Source of the DNA: Cryptomeria japonica
Lineage: Eukaryota > Streptophyta > Pinopsida > Cupressales > Cupressaceae
Reading direction: 5' to 3'
NCBI RefSeq assembly: GCF_030272615.1
Contig: NC_081405.1
Span: 153,531,113 to 153,595,112, forward strand
DNA length: 64,000 nt
The notes under the pieces were generated by a model. The model did not search any database and had not been told where the DNA came from. It saw only the letters and a program-made list of their open reading frames with translations. The position numbers and the translations under genes were made by a program. Of the stretch, positions 1 through 11,940 are shown in pieces; position 1 is the stretch's first letter, and every line of letters starts with the position of its first letter.

Positions 1-996
1 ACTTGATGAATTGGCTACTTCTTGTACTCCAAATCAGGTCCAACTGACTTTTGAATTTGAAAATTAGATGCTTGGGCAGATGGACTTGGAAATCCCTCAA
101 AAAGGGGTCTGAAACTAAAGATATGGAGCTGATTTTGTTTCGAAAACTGTCCTTAGTTGATGACTCACCCTTGGGGACCCTTAAATCAAGTGAAAGACTG
201 TTGTTTAACCCTCAAAAACCTCTTGAAATTGTGGATCTTCTCTTAGGATGACCCCCCTTAACTTTTGAACTCTTTGGTTTGCAATAAATGATTAATTTGA
301 ATTTGAAATTCAAATCTTGCTAATGTAAACTGAAAAATACTGACAACTCACTCCTTCATATCAAGGACATTAATGAGTACACAAACTTGGGCATTGTCCT
401 CTATTTTCATATTATCATTATTGTCTTATCTTTTGTATATATTTGGCCTGTTATCTCCTTATACCATATTTTGATAAGACAAAGATCTCTAGGCCTTTTT
501 GACAGTGATCCCGTGTTGACTGTACTACTCATAATGACCTTATCATGATAGTGATTCCATTCCAAATGGCTCAAAATCATATCATTGCTCCTTCTTGATG
601 CTTACGCCTTTGAGAGAAGAGAACTGGTTTGTGTCTTTCTTCTGCTAAGGAGGTTTGCAATAACTTACAACTCCTATGCATATACTGTTCATTTCAAGAT
701 TCACACAAGCTTCCTTCTCTGTCTAAGATTTACATTCTTGTTCATTTCTCTCATGACCGTGACAACAATTATTGAGACTATAGTTGTGCCTTTTACTATC
801 AAATGGTATATGTTATTGTACCTTCAATTGGTGATCATGACTTATCTCCGCTCTGTTCTTGAAATATGCTCCAGCTATGTACTGTCTCTCTAATATGGCA
901 GAGCCTTTTTTCATTGTCTTCAATGATTTTAGAAATCTTCTATCTAACTTTTGGATTGTGCTTTGATCACTGCAAAAACTTTGAACCTTCATAGTA
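1..996. other. Left flank of the nest, no recognised gene
   Basis: This AT-rich stretch lies outside all five retrotransposons. Reading frames here reach only about 100 codons, show no domain I recognise, and overlap frames on the other strand. It continues at 59506 after removal of the nest, because the ctata duplication joins the two sides. It could be intergenic DNA, an intron or a very old repeat. Confidence 0.6.
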
Positions 997-1001
997 CTAT
1001 A
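997..1001. repeat. Target-site duplication of element E, left copy (ctata)
   Basis: The five bases ctata directly precede the TG of the left E LTR. They recur at 59501-59505 directly after the CA of the right E LTR, which defines both ends of the outermost element. Confidence 0.93.
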
Positions 1002-2226
1002 TGTTAGACAGTTCAAATAAATGGAAGACAACTGAAAGTGGGTGGGGGTGAATTAGTTGTCACCAGATTACCAGAACCTTAAGCAATTGAAACTTTAATA
1101 ACAAAACTCAAAAGATCAATACCAGAATGCATAAACCAATTACCGAAATAGAAGATAAACCAATTAAGCATAAACAACAACCAAAGAATAAATATCATCC
1201 ACATGACACCAAGATTTGTACGTGGAAAACCCGGTAAAGAGAAAAACCACGATGGGAAGCCTACCCACAGTCAGATAATAATTGTGTAGTAAGTATGTGA
1301 TTACAATTGAGGGGCCTGCACTTGCAGGAAGGCTAACAACCTAGAGCACACTACTCATCACAAAAGGAGTCTCACTGACTACATAGAAATCCAGACTATA
1401 ATCCGGAGGAAAGAATGAACTGCAAAGACAGAATCTCCTATACCTGAGTACAGTTCTGGTTAAGATCAATACCAGAGGACTAAATCCTCTTACATAAACC
1501 CAACTTGATCACCAATGATTGACCAAATCCTCTGCCTGAATGATTATTACATTATTCACACATATACATCCTCACTTATGATCTACAATGAGATCTTACA
1601 CCATATATATACAAACCCTCGACCACAAACAATAAGGTTGACCACCAGACAATAAAATAATTACATAATTATAAAACATGTTGTCCAAAGACCAAACAAA
1701 TAATATCCAACCCATAAGACATCCCAGAAACACATCTAGAAGTCGAATCTACACATTACATTAAGTTGGTCCATAGCCTAGACAATACCAAGACCTAATA
1801 TAGGTCCACACATGCTAAAGAAATGATCCCAATCAACTAAGTCTCAAACATGATCACCATCAACATCCTGAATCTCCACTAGAAGCCGTACCAACACCAT
1901 TTATGCATAACATCAAAGATCTTCGTCAAAGCTATGCCAGTGAAATCCTTGCTGGAACAACAAACCAAGTTTGCCAGCATACATGATAGCATCCGATCAC
2001 CAGATCAAAACCAACTGACTGAACATGAATTTGAGTAGCATGAATAAGCCAATTCCATAACCCAAACATACTAGAGCATACTGGATCATCATGATCTAAT
2101 CCAACCAGAAACCAAACAACTTACCAGGACTAGAAGGATACCGGTAAAGTAACCAAAATAGCTAGTGTTGACATAAATGACAAAAAATCAATGCAACAAA
2201 TAATCAATTCCTCCAAATGGCCAACA
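1002..2226 (-). repeat. E LTR, left copy (3' LTR of the minus-strand element)
   Basis: It starts TGTTAGACAG and ends CCAACA, pairing with 58278-59500. On the minus strand a TATATATA box lies near 1602-1610 and would be the U3 promoter core. Over the first 150 bp I see many substitutions and several small indels against the partner copy. Confidence 0.92.
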
Positions 2227-2241
2227 ATCTCCCCCTTTGGC
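2227..2241 (-). other. E polypurine tract
   Basis: Read on the minus strand this is GCCAAAGGGGGAGAT, abutting the 3' LTR. This is the expected position and composition for the plus-strand primer of a copia element. Confidence 0.85.
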
Positions 2242-2589
2242 ATTGATGGCAACACTAGATGTGAAAAACATCCAAGTGCCAAGAAATGCCAAATAAATCT
2301 CCCCCAATGGAAGACAACCAAAAATCTCCCACACAAAGATATAGCAATGAAGTTCTAAAACAAAGACCAAACTCCCCCTATGAATGATATCTTTTTAAAG
2401 CTCTATTTTTCACATATATCTCTCCCCCTTTGACATCAATGCTAGAAATCTTACAAAAATAGCAAAGCAAAAACAAAAAAACCATTGAATCACAAGGCTA
2501 ACTACTCCCCCTGAGCAGTACCATCCCCACATCAATCCAAAAAGAATGATATCTCTGATAATACATACCAGACTGATGTCAAAAAGCAT

Positions 2590-3817
2590 CAATCTATTTT
2601 CTGTTGGTGTGGCAGAAACCCATAATTTATCTCCCAGCTACTCAAATGATTCTTTAGGCAAAGGTTTAGTGAAAATATCCGTAATCTACTCTTTAGTGTT
2701 CACATAAACCAGTCTAACTTCATTTTCTTCCACTTTTCCTTCAAAAAGTTATACTTGATAGATATGTGCTTTGTCTTAGAGTGAAATATCAGATTCTTTG
2801 ATATGTCAATGACAGTAGAGTTATCACAGTGAATAACTACTGGTCCAATGCAATGCACTTGAATGTCCTTCAACATTTTCTTCATCCATAGAACTTGTGT
2901 ACAGTTAGTAGCAGCAACAACACACTCAATTTCAATAGTAGATAAAGAAGTACATGATTGTATGCTGATAAATGAAACCAACTTCTTTCCAAGAAAGAAA
3001 GCTCCGCCGGAAGTACTTTTCCAATCATCAACATCACCTGCCCAATCTGCATTTGTATATGCACATGAAGTAAAGTCATCATCCTTAGGGTGCCATAAAC
3101 CATATTTAGATGTACCTTGCAAATATCTATAAATTCTTTTCACCGCACTCATGATTTTCTCTAGGATCACTTTGATATCTTGATGTAATGCAGACAACAT
3201 TCGTTATATCGAGCCTAGTCTGAGTCAAATATAGTAGACCTCCAATCATAGACTTGTATCTTGTAGGATTTACCGGTGCAAATTCATCTTTCCTTGTCAA
3301 TTTCTCACTTGTAACCATAGGAGTACTTACTGGTTTAGAGTCTACCATACCAAATTTGTTCAAAAATTCCATAGCATACTTAGTTTGACAAATGAAAATA
3401 CCTTTGTCAATCTGAGTAATCTACAAACCTAAGAAATTTTTTATTTCCCCAATCATAGACATTTCAAATTCTTTCTCGATATTCTTAGAAAATTCCATGC
3501 ACAACTTATTTTCACCTCCAAAAATGATGTCATCAACAAAAACTTCAATAATAAATATATCATCATTAGTGACTTTATAATATAGATTACTGTCAGCATT
3601 ACCTTTAGTGAAACCAAGCTTCATAAGATATTTATCTAACCTTGCATACCAAGCTCTAGGTGCCTATTTCAATCCATATAAAGCTTTCTTTAACCTGCAA
3701 ACCATGTTTTATCATCTGAAAGTGAAAAGCCATAAGGTTGCTTAATATAAACTTCCTCATCGAGATCCCCATTCAAAAAGGCACACTTAACATCCATCTG
3801 ATAAACCTTGTAGTTCT
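2590..3817 (-). pseudogene. E pol, 3' part: RT C-terminal half and RNase H (broken)
   Basis: This is the C-terminal part of the copia polyprotein on the minus strand. Around 3421-3624 an RT segment carries FVDDIIFGG (the YVDD-type catalytic motif) and ends in a FLGL connection motif. RNase H occupies about 2700-3200, with YTNADWAGD, STSGGAFFLG, a degraded ALSTTEAE motif (now LSTIEIE) and HCDNSTVI. A frame change near 2710 is followed by DIFTKPLP, the usual copia C-terminus. Several stops and frameshifts make it nonfunctional. The 5' end at 3817 is the insertion point of element A, and the frame resumes at 13137. Confidence 0.88.
3811..3817. repeat. Target-site duplication of element A, left copy
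   Basis: The bases tagttct precede A's 5' LTR and recur at 13130-13136 after A's 3' LTR. Only gttct (5 bp) is expected for a gypsy element; the additional ta may match by chance. Confidence 0.82.
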
Positions 3818-5028
3818 TGTAGACACCTAAAAAATGTCTCATTGATCATGTACTAATTATTCATCTAATTAGTTAAATAATTCTTTAATTATGTAATTAA
3901 GTTAATTAATCTTATTCTTCTACTTTCATATTTCCTCATCATCTTACTAATTATTCTATTTCTTATTCTATCATTATTTAATCATTTAAACCATTTTCTA
4001 ATGCTAATTAAATATTTATTATTTAATTAATTCCAATTAATTCTCCAAATTAGATAATCTTTATTATTTAAATAAATTTCATTTTCAATTTCTATCTCTA
4101 TTCAATTAATCAGTAACCCTCTTCTAAATATTAATTAAATATTACTATTTAATTAATTATGATTTAATTCCTTTAATTTAAATGATCTTTATTATTTAAT
4201 TAACGTCCATTTCTAAATAATTAAATAGTTTCTTTAAATTATTTAATTAACTGATTCTTCCAATTCTTCTAATTTCTTCTAATTTCATTCACATGTGCAT
4301 GATTTCAAAAATCAAATTGAAAATCAAAGTTAGGTTCTAAATATATTTAAATACTAAATTGAATTTAAAATAAATTCAATTATTTGAATAAATCTCATGC
4401 AAAGATTAAATTGAAAATCTAAGTTTCAATGCAAGCACATGCTAAATTAATTAATTCAATCAATCAATTAATTAAATCATTTATCTCTCCAATCTCTACT
4501 TTCATCTTCTAGTTAGCTTTTTTCAAAATAAAGCTTTCTTTGTCATCAGTCAATTATTTCCTCCAATTATTCTTTTTCTTCCTTCAGTTAGTTTTTTCTC
4601 AATCAGTTAACTCATTTAATCTATTTAATCTATTCTGTTTCACCTCCAAATCAATAGTTCAACTATCAATGAACATGTGAGCTCATTTGAGTTCCACCTT
4701 TTGATCAATTTGTTCTACCTTTCAATCAACCCTCTCTAATTATCTATAAATCGAGAATTCAATCTCCATTTTCAACAATCATGAACTTTGAATCTTTGTG
4801 TCATTTGCAGGTAGCCAAAGCGATATCTGAGAGCCACCATACCACAAAGAGGAGAAAAACAACGAAAGTCATATGCAATCATGGAATAGGGATTTTTGAT
4901 TAACATATTTTACATTCCTATTTCTTAATTGTATTGTTTCGTTGGTTTGTGTTCGAATTGCTTAGATAGTTAAGGGATTCATGATTTTCCTTATTTCCTA
5001 TTTAGCAATGATGAAATTGAGCATAACA
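3818..5028 (+). repeat. A 5' LTR
   Basis: It runs from TGTAGACACC to GCATAACA (about 1211 bp), paired with 11941-13129. The 5' half is rich in TTAATTAA and ATTTAATTAA words. A TATAAAT box at 4745-4751 is the probable promoter core. Confidence 0.88.
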
Positions 5029-5034
5029 CCATTT

Positions 5035-5052
5035 TGGTGAACTCGACGTGAA
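5035..5052 (+). other. A primer-binding site, tRNA-Arg type
   Basis: TGGTGAACTCGACGTGAA starts 6 nt after the LTR. It closely matches the complement of a plant tRNA-Arg 3' end (TGGTGAACCCGACGTG), a primer used by Ogre-like Tat elements. One base differs from that expectation. Confidence 0.7.
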
Positions 5053-5156
5053 TCATAGCTAATTAACCTTCTTTGTTTTTTGTGTTATTTTTACAAATCA
5101 TACAATTTTTTTCCTTTTTTGCAGGTTTTGCACAGATTTCAAATCAGATCTATTCA

Positions 5157-5870
5157 TCACGCAATCGCGTTTGCATAATCATGCAATCACATAGACAAGG
5201 CTATGCAATCGAGCAAACAAGGTCATGCATTCGTGTGAAACCCATCACACAAACACGCTTACAAGATTAGACAATTGCTTACACAAGACCACGTAATCGC
5301 TCTGACATTATTATGCATTCGTTAGGAATATTGTTGTTCTGTTATTTTTGTTCTTATTTCTTTTCTGTTCTCTGATCTCTGTAATTCTGCATGAAATTGG
5401 GTAATCTAGAAACACATTATTTTTATTGCATGTTTTTGTTATGACAATTTATGGCACGTAAGGTACAATTTAGAATTTCAGGTGCCAGGAGGACAAAGGA
5501 GAAAAGAGGACAAGCCAAACACCATCAGTAAATTATCAAAGCGGAAAAGAAGATACAAGATCTAGAAGACCAACCAACCATCGACAAATACAATAGCTTA
5601 GTTCTCTCATAAAGGGTGAAATATGATTTGATTAACATTTAATGGATGATGAGAGACCTTGCTAGAGCCTCACAATCTATTTTGCAAGTTTTTGATCAAA
5701 ATTAGCTTCAGTTTTTTTTTTTTTTTGGTGTTGTCTGCCTGTGGATCATGCAATCACCTTGTTATCATCACACAATCACTTTGACAGGATCACACAGTCG
5801 CTTTGACAGAATAACGCAATGGCCTATGCAGGGTCACACAATCACGCAGGTATCATCATGCATTCATTTC
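5157..5870 (+). repeat. A leader: spaced GCAATCRC-like short repeats
   Basis: Words such as CGCAATCGC, TGCAATCAC, TGCAATCGA, CGTAATCGC, ACAATCACTTTGACA and ACAGTCGCTTTGACA recur about every 18-25 bp in two clusters (about 5157-5320 and 5745-5870). The intervening 420 bp are unrelated. Position matches the AGCGCTATTG arrays of B and C, but the sequence differs. Confidence 0.65.
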
Positions 5871-6008
5871 TGTCATAATTGAGTTTTCTATTTTTTGTGG
5901 ATTTTATTTGGTTACTAATCATCTGTTTGCAACTTGTGGCAAATTTACAGAGAGGAACAGATTAATATTAGATCATAAACACTCATTCCCCCACACTTCA
6001 TTTTTTAG

Positions 6009-6260
6009 GCTTAAAATTAACAATGGTTTAAAATGGACATGCATGTGTAACACTTCAGTTTGGGCTTAAAATTAACAATGGTTTAGAATGGACATGCATG
6101 TGTAACACTTTAGTTTGGGCTTAAAATTAACAATGGTTTAAAATGGACATGCATGTGTAACACTTCAGTTTGGGCTTAAAAATTAACAATGGTTAAAATT
6201 GACATGCATGCCTTCACATTTGAGTTTGGTGTTTAAAATTGACATGCACATGTGTATTCA
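6009..6260 (+). repeat. 55-bp tandem repeat in A leader, about four copies
   Basis: Units start with GCTTAAAATTAACAATGG at 6009, 6064, 6119 and 6174, an exact 55-bp period. The first three are nearly identical, the fourth has an extra A and diverges, and a shortened fifth remnant follows. Each contains GACATGCATG. Confidence 0.92.
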
Positions 6261-7703
6261 ACACCTAAATTTGGGCTTTGAAATAAACGTGAATCAGGCT
6301 TCACATAGATTAACTCACATTTGATTTTCTTAAAGGAAAAAACTTTTATCGTGTTTGGGGTGGACCTACTGTTGCATTAACTACCTTTCCACCTGCCTTC
6401 GGGGTCTTGGGAGAAAGGGAGAAGGTGACAATGACACTCAATTTTATTTTATTCCAAGTAGAGAGGAGTATCTTTGACTGGGGATTTCATCACCCCACAG
6501 AGGTACTTCGAATTGGGATGCGTTGGGGATATCATCTCTCCTAGCGTACTCTCAAGCGGGTTTTTTGAGCCGTTATATAAATATACTAGTCAGGCGGCTA
6601 GAGTGTTGAGTGAATTGGATGTATGTGGGGGCCTTCCCTGCACCGATAAGCTCAACTAAATTCTTAAGTGGCTTTCTCTGAGAATCTGTTGTTGGATCGG
6701 GACCCCTCAAAATTTTGCAATAAGAACCAACTTAGTAGCCCAAAATCCTACATTTAGTGATTCCTGAAGTGCGGACTGTACCCTATAGATACCCCTCATG
6801 TACCTTGCATTATGAGATAGAAATCCCTCTATGATAAGATCTTCGGATCTTCGAGGTAAGAGAGATTGGCATGCCTAAGAAGTTTGTGCTGTGGAGTGGA
6901 GCCAGTGCTGCTAGACTCTCTATATGTCTGTCTTGTTTTGGTATTTTGCTGCGAGGGCCTCATTGAATGGTGTCCAATTTCCAACCTAATATTATCTTTT
7001 GTATCTTTTTATGTATCGTTGTATCAGACCAGTATTGAGTTAGTTATTTGGGCTATTTCAGGCCCTATCCTACGTATCTCTGAATTTTTTGAGATTGTTT
7101 GAAAATCAGTCTAGTCAGCTATACCTACCTTCAAACAATTATTCTCAGACTTGGAAAACCACAAAACTTGTCCTACACACATAATTATTGAAAATAAAGT
7201 CCATTTTAAAACGTCAAACAGTCTTGCAAACTCAAAATTTCATATACTTGTGACCATAGTCAGTCCTTGCATAGTCCTCATTTGCGTCCTTATTATCATC
7301 CTCATATCATCCTTAGAAGTTTCACAGTCCTCATTTACATCCTCATTATCATCCTCATATACATCCTTAAAATTGGTCCTTATATACATCTATCTTAGTC
7401 CGTCATCATTTGCATAATCATCCTAGAAAGTCATACCCTGAATGTCCAAAACGCGATCAGAGGATCGATCAAGCTCAACCTCAACTCAAACAAGTTGGTC
7501 AAGTTTAATCAAACATTGTCACATTTAGAGAAATGGAGAAAACAACTTACATGTTGTGATCCTATGTCCACACCAATCAAGAAAACATCATGGATTGGCA
7601 TTATACATTTTGTAGAGAAGATGGAGGATTCATCCCTTCCATTCCTATTCCATCACCATCCATAGAAATCTTAGCTCAAAAAATCAATTCTTTGCAACAA
7701 TAA

Positions 7704-9323
7704 TTGATAGACATGACTAGTCCTAACAACCATAGGGGCTGGTTAGAAAAAATGATGAGAGAAGTGATGACCACGAGGGAATTAGTATCAGGCCAACCTT
7801 CTTCTTCTTGTGATACCATTCAAACATGCCAACCTTCATTCTTCAACAAAATCATTCCTACCTCAATTCAACCAACATTACAGTCATGTAAACCTTCTTT
7901 TTCTTTTAACCCACTATATCAATCATACCAATCATATCAACCCAACAATCAAACCCGTTTCAACCAAAATCAAACCCCATTCAACCAAAGTCCAAATAAA
8001 AATTCACACCAACCCAACATTCAAACCTCTTTCAACCAAAGTCCAAATCAAAATTCATTCAACCAAAATCAAACCTCTTTCACCCAAAATCACACTCCTT
8101 TCAACCAAAATCAAACCCCTTTCGACCAAAGCCCAAATGAACCATATCTATCCACCATTTCATCATCCCCTGAAGTCACACAAGATAAATCCATGCCATC
8201 TCTATCCAATAACACAACCTCCCAATGAATATCCATCGTACAAATCCAATCTAATTCAAGTCATGATTCAGAGGATCTCATTCAAAATCCTTCTTCATCA
8301 GGCCAAAATGTTGAAACATTCCAACAATCTCCCATGCATTTCCAAAATCCTTCCTCGTGTCAAGAGGATGATCCAAAATCAGAAGAAATGAGTCCTGAAA
8401 CAAATAAAGATTAAGAACAACCACTTCCATCCTACCCAATTTTTGATCAAGATCCCACCAACCAAGAATCTTATGATGATCCCCTCACTCTTTTCTATTC
8501 CATTCATAATGATACCCTTTTGTCTCAAGAACAAAGTGTCCTTTCAAGTCCCAGCCAACATCCACCTCCTAAACAAGATCAAGACATCCCTTCTATCCTT
8601 CATAATAGTCCCTTTCCAAGACAAGATCAAAGCATACCTTTACCTTCATGTTCTAAATAAGATCCCATTATTTCTCCAAATCTTGATCAAGGTCCCTCCA
8701 TCCCTTCATCTCCATGTCATAATCCTCCATGTTCTTCGCAATATTACCTCTCAAATGAACTTGCCATTTCTCCTCATGATCCCAATCCCTCTACACAAGT
8801 TGTTCGTTAACCCCTTATCAATGAAATCACCAATCCAGATCATAGTACATGGAGCAACTTGTCAATGATTGTATGCGTGCCATCATCAAATGCTAATGTA
8901 GTGACAAAAACAAACATAACACGAGATGGTGAGATCAGCACCTGGTTGACTTCATCATCCTCTTCAAGTGCATCAATAGAAACAAGCATAACACCTACTC
9001 ATGTAACAACGCCATAACTAGAATCTATTTGCCTCATGTACCCACACTTGAAAGACTGGGGGCAAGAGAATCTACCACAATTGGATTGCTTTAAAAATGA
9101 TAAGGCTATAGCTGAATTCATGAGTTCGAGAGATGGATTTCCATCTGATGATCCATAAAATCCAAAAACTAAAGAAATCAACATTGGAGATACTAAACAT
9201 GTATACTTAGCTGAGTCCTTATATCCTATTGGAAAAAACATCTTTATCCGACTCTTCAAACAAAGACCAATGAACTACCTACACATAACTCCTCGATCCT
9301 ATGAAAACATGCACCTTAAATGA
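7704..9323 (+). pseudogene. A degraded reading frame: N/Q/P/S-rich region ending in a pre-RT segment
   Basis: One frame of about 540 codons stays coherent with only six internal stops (8226 TGA; 8412, 8658, 8808, 9015 and 9156 TAA). The first part repeats NQTPFNQ and NQTSFTQ-like units and is rich in Asn, Gln, Ser and Pro, as in the variable spacer between protease and RT of related elements. From about 9060 the residues LPQLDCFKNDKAIAEF and, further on, HVYLAESL then FIRLFKQR align with the segment just before RT in C (LDFFQNDEAIIDF, LIHLASLL, FIEFFQ). The frame ends where RT should begin. No gag, protease, RT or integrase motif is present, so it is probably a pol remnant left by a large deletion. 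Confidence 0.65.
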
Positions 9324-11800
9324 TATTATACCTAAGGGCTGGATTAGTTTAGGTTTTACTTTCTGTATTGCATATCATTTTATTCAAAGCACTACATCAC
9401 ATATAGTTTCTTTTTCAAGCATATCATATTCACAATTTTTATTGCATATAGTTTCTGCATTGGCATATAGCAGCATCAATAAAACAAGACAACTATCTAA
9501 GTTGGTCATCTATTTGCATTCAAGAGAAACAAGGGTCATCTCTTTTCTTAGATATTAAGACATGAAGTCTTTGAGGTCCTAAGGTCATACATTTTCAACA
9601 TTACCCTGTGACCACACTTTACTTATGGTTGGGTAGTGATTTCACTATTTTGAGACTTGTTAACCCAAAATCTATCAATTGCTATATCTTAAACATATTA
9701 AAAAAATCTCTAATTCATTCTAGACACCTAGTTGATCATATAACTAGTGAAAAATCTAAAATTCTACTTCAGCACCGCTATAATTTTCACACCCAAGTAG
9801 GTTTCATTACTTACAAATCAAGGCAAAAAAAGGGAAAAAAGAGCTATGCCAAATATTCATCTCAAGGCAAAAGAGATGATATATTACTGAAATATCACGC
9901 ATACAAAGTGCGACAAAATTTTTGACTATGGGAACATGCAATTAACTCTATCAGGGCTATGAACGCCTGCTGGCAATGGAGCAATATTTGAGAAATTACA
10001 GTCTATAACCTCGTCAGAGCTCTAAAAGCTTGCTGGCAGTGAGGCTCTATTCAGAATGCTTTGAAGTTAGGATAATCCACATAACTAGTCATATAGGATG
10101 CTAAGGATATCTAGTGAACACAAGAGCATGAATTAACTCATTTGCACACACATGGGCAAAAGAAGATCAAAGTTTCAAGAACCAATAAGGAAGTTTTCCG
10201 CGTCTCCATTTGTAAATCCTAGTCACTAAGTGCGTTAATTTGGATGTTCCAAAGGACCTTAAAGATGGATTGACCGCTTATCTACTAAATGTTTTGTATC
10301 TCCAATTCAATGGATGTATTACAAAATTCTAAACAAAAAATAGTTATCCTTGTTCAAATAGGAAATATATCTTCATCATGCATATTGCATTAACATAGGT
10401 CATATCGAAAATTCATTATCTCTACATGCATTCTACAGATCATCATGTCATATAGGTCTGCATACTGGGGGTATAACTAAAAAAATCCAAAAAATCGTTA
10501 AAAGTTATGAAAACAAAATCAACCAAAAATAGTGAAAAACTTAAAAATCCAAAAACAGTGAAAAACTTAAAAGTCCAAAAACAGTGAAAACTTAAAAATC
10601 CCAAAACAGTGAAAAACTTAAAAATCCAAAAATAGTGAAAAACTTAAAAGTCCAAAAATAGTGAAAAACTTAAAATCCAAAAACAGTGAAAAACATAAAA
10701 TCCAAAAACATTGAAAAATCCTTCAAAAAATCAAAAACATCTGCAAAATGTCCTGAAAAAATCAATCAAAAACATTCAAATATCGATCCACATGATCCAA
10801 AAACATCGAAAAAGCTCTTGGAAAAGAATTAAAAAATCGAAAATCAATCAATCAAAAAACGTGCAATAAAATGTCTCACAAGAAACAAATACCCTAGCAG
10901 ATATCCAGCAAATGCTTCGCATGAAGTTAACAAAGGATACGACTATCCAATCAAACATCCACAATGAATTGATCAACCTATCTTATCAATCGTATCATAT
11001 CCATATCAAGTGATCATTATCTTGTCTTAAACAAAAGAGGATACACTTGAAATCAGACAGGTTAGTCTTAAACAGGGTTCACAACTTTCTGAGATTAGAC
11101 ATTATCAACCATCACATCAAGCAACTGAGAAAGAAGGCACAAGGTCAGTATAGCTGTTAAATTTTGTCCAGGTTAGTCTTTATCTTTTATCATTTGGCGA
11201 TAGATCATGTTCCTATGCTACTCAGGGATGTCCACAAGATTATGTTCCTATGGTACTCAAGGATGTCCACAAGTGACTAGAGGAGCCATGATGGACACTA
11301 TCTTTTTCTTTGTTTGCTGTTTGTGGTGTGAACCGATGAAGTTCTAAAAAAATTTCTCTAGTGGGTGTCTGTGATAGGAGCATTCAACTATTGAATTCCA
11401 CACATACCTCGACCCCTAGTGTATTTCCCAGAATGGAGGGGTTCATTCCTTGTCTGCTACGTGTTTGTTTCTTCAATGAGATATCTTTACATCTTGGTTC
11501 CTTATACCCTGATGTGCTAAGCTCCATTGTTCAATAATAAGGCTCAGTGATGAATATATATTGCACAATAAATAAATGACACAGGTTCACGAATCAATCA
11601 TTCTCATTTTCATCTCATTTGCTTATTGCTAGTTTGCTAATTCTTTTCTAATCATCTCTTTCTAAATCATTTTCTATCATCTAACATTATTCTATTTCAT
11701 TCTAAGGTTCATTCTCTCATATTCTATCTCAATATCATTTTCACATCACCTCTCTATCTCTAATCAACTAACTATTCTTCTATCTTTCATCTCACATTCT
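9324..11800 (+). other. A 3' noncoding region with A-rich repeats
   Basis: No coding signal is seen. A roughly 60-bp imperfect duplication around 9955-10060 carries GCCTGCTGGCAATGG and GCTTGCTGGCAGTGA. From about 10484 to 10870 a tandem array of roughly 25-bp units (AAAATCCAAAAACAGTGAAA and variants, eight or more copies) resembles the CAAAAAC arrays downstream of pol in B and C. Confidence 0.6.
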
Positions 11801-11807
11801 TCTTTTT

Positions 11808-11850
11808 TCGAGAGATCATTCATGTCTTTAATGCACAAACAATCTCTCGA
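11808..11850 (+). other. A hairpin upstream of PPT, followed by G5 tract
   Basis: TCGAGAGAT (11808-11816) and ATCTCTCGA (11842-11850) are perfect reverse complements around a 25-nt loop. GGGGGCATT follows at once. Equivalent hairpins occur in B and C at similar distances from the PPT. Confidence 0.75.
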
Positions 11851-11927
11851 GGGGGCATTACAACCTAAGTGTCATCGGGACATAATTTTTTATTTTCTTT
11901 GAAATAATATCATTTTGACATTGTCTC

Positions 11928-11940
11928 AAAGAGGGGCAAA
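11928..11940 (+). other. A polypurine tract
   Basis: AAAGAGGGGCAAA immediately precedes the 3' LTR. The same 13 bases precede the 3' LTRs of B and C. Confidence 0.88.

Larger units (their letters stand above)
5053..7703 (+). other. A leader region, apparently untranslated
   Basis: About 2.6 kb separate the PBS from the only reading frame in A. It holds two clusters of spaced GCAATCRC-like words (about 5157-5320 and 5745-5870), a 55-bp tandem repeat (6009-6260), a segment around 6361-6860 whose layout resembles the B and C leaders (GAGCCG, then TATA, then CTTAAGTG), and an imperfect 53-bp duplication of TCCTCATTTRC-containing sequence near 7277-7375. I see no supported protein here. Confidence 0.55.

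Noticed and set aside
6660-6760. tRNA-like or snRNA-like gene in the A leader
   Set aside because: No cloverleaf, A/B box pair or snRNA consensus could be traced.
7810-8391. 193-codon frame overlapping the A reading frame
   Set aside because: It is a shifted reading of the Asn/Gln-rich repeat. The register starting at 7704 continues for 540 codons and ends in a recognisable pre-RT segment, so that one is preferred.
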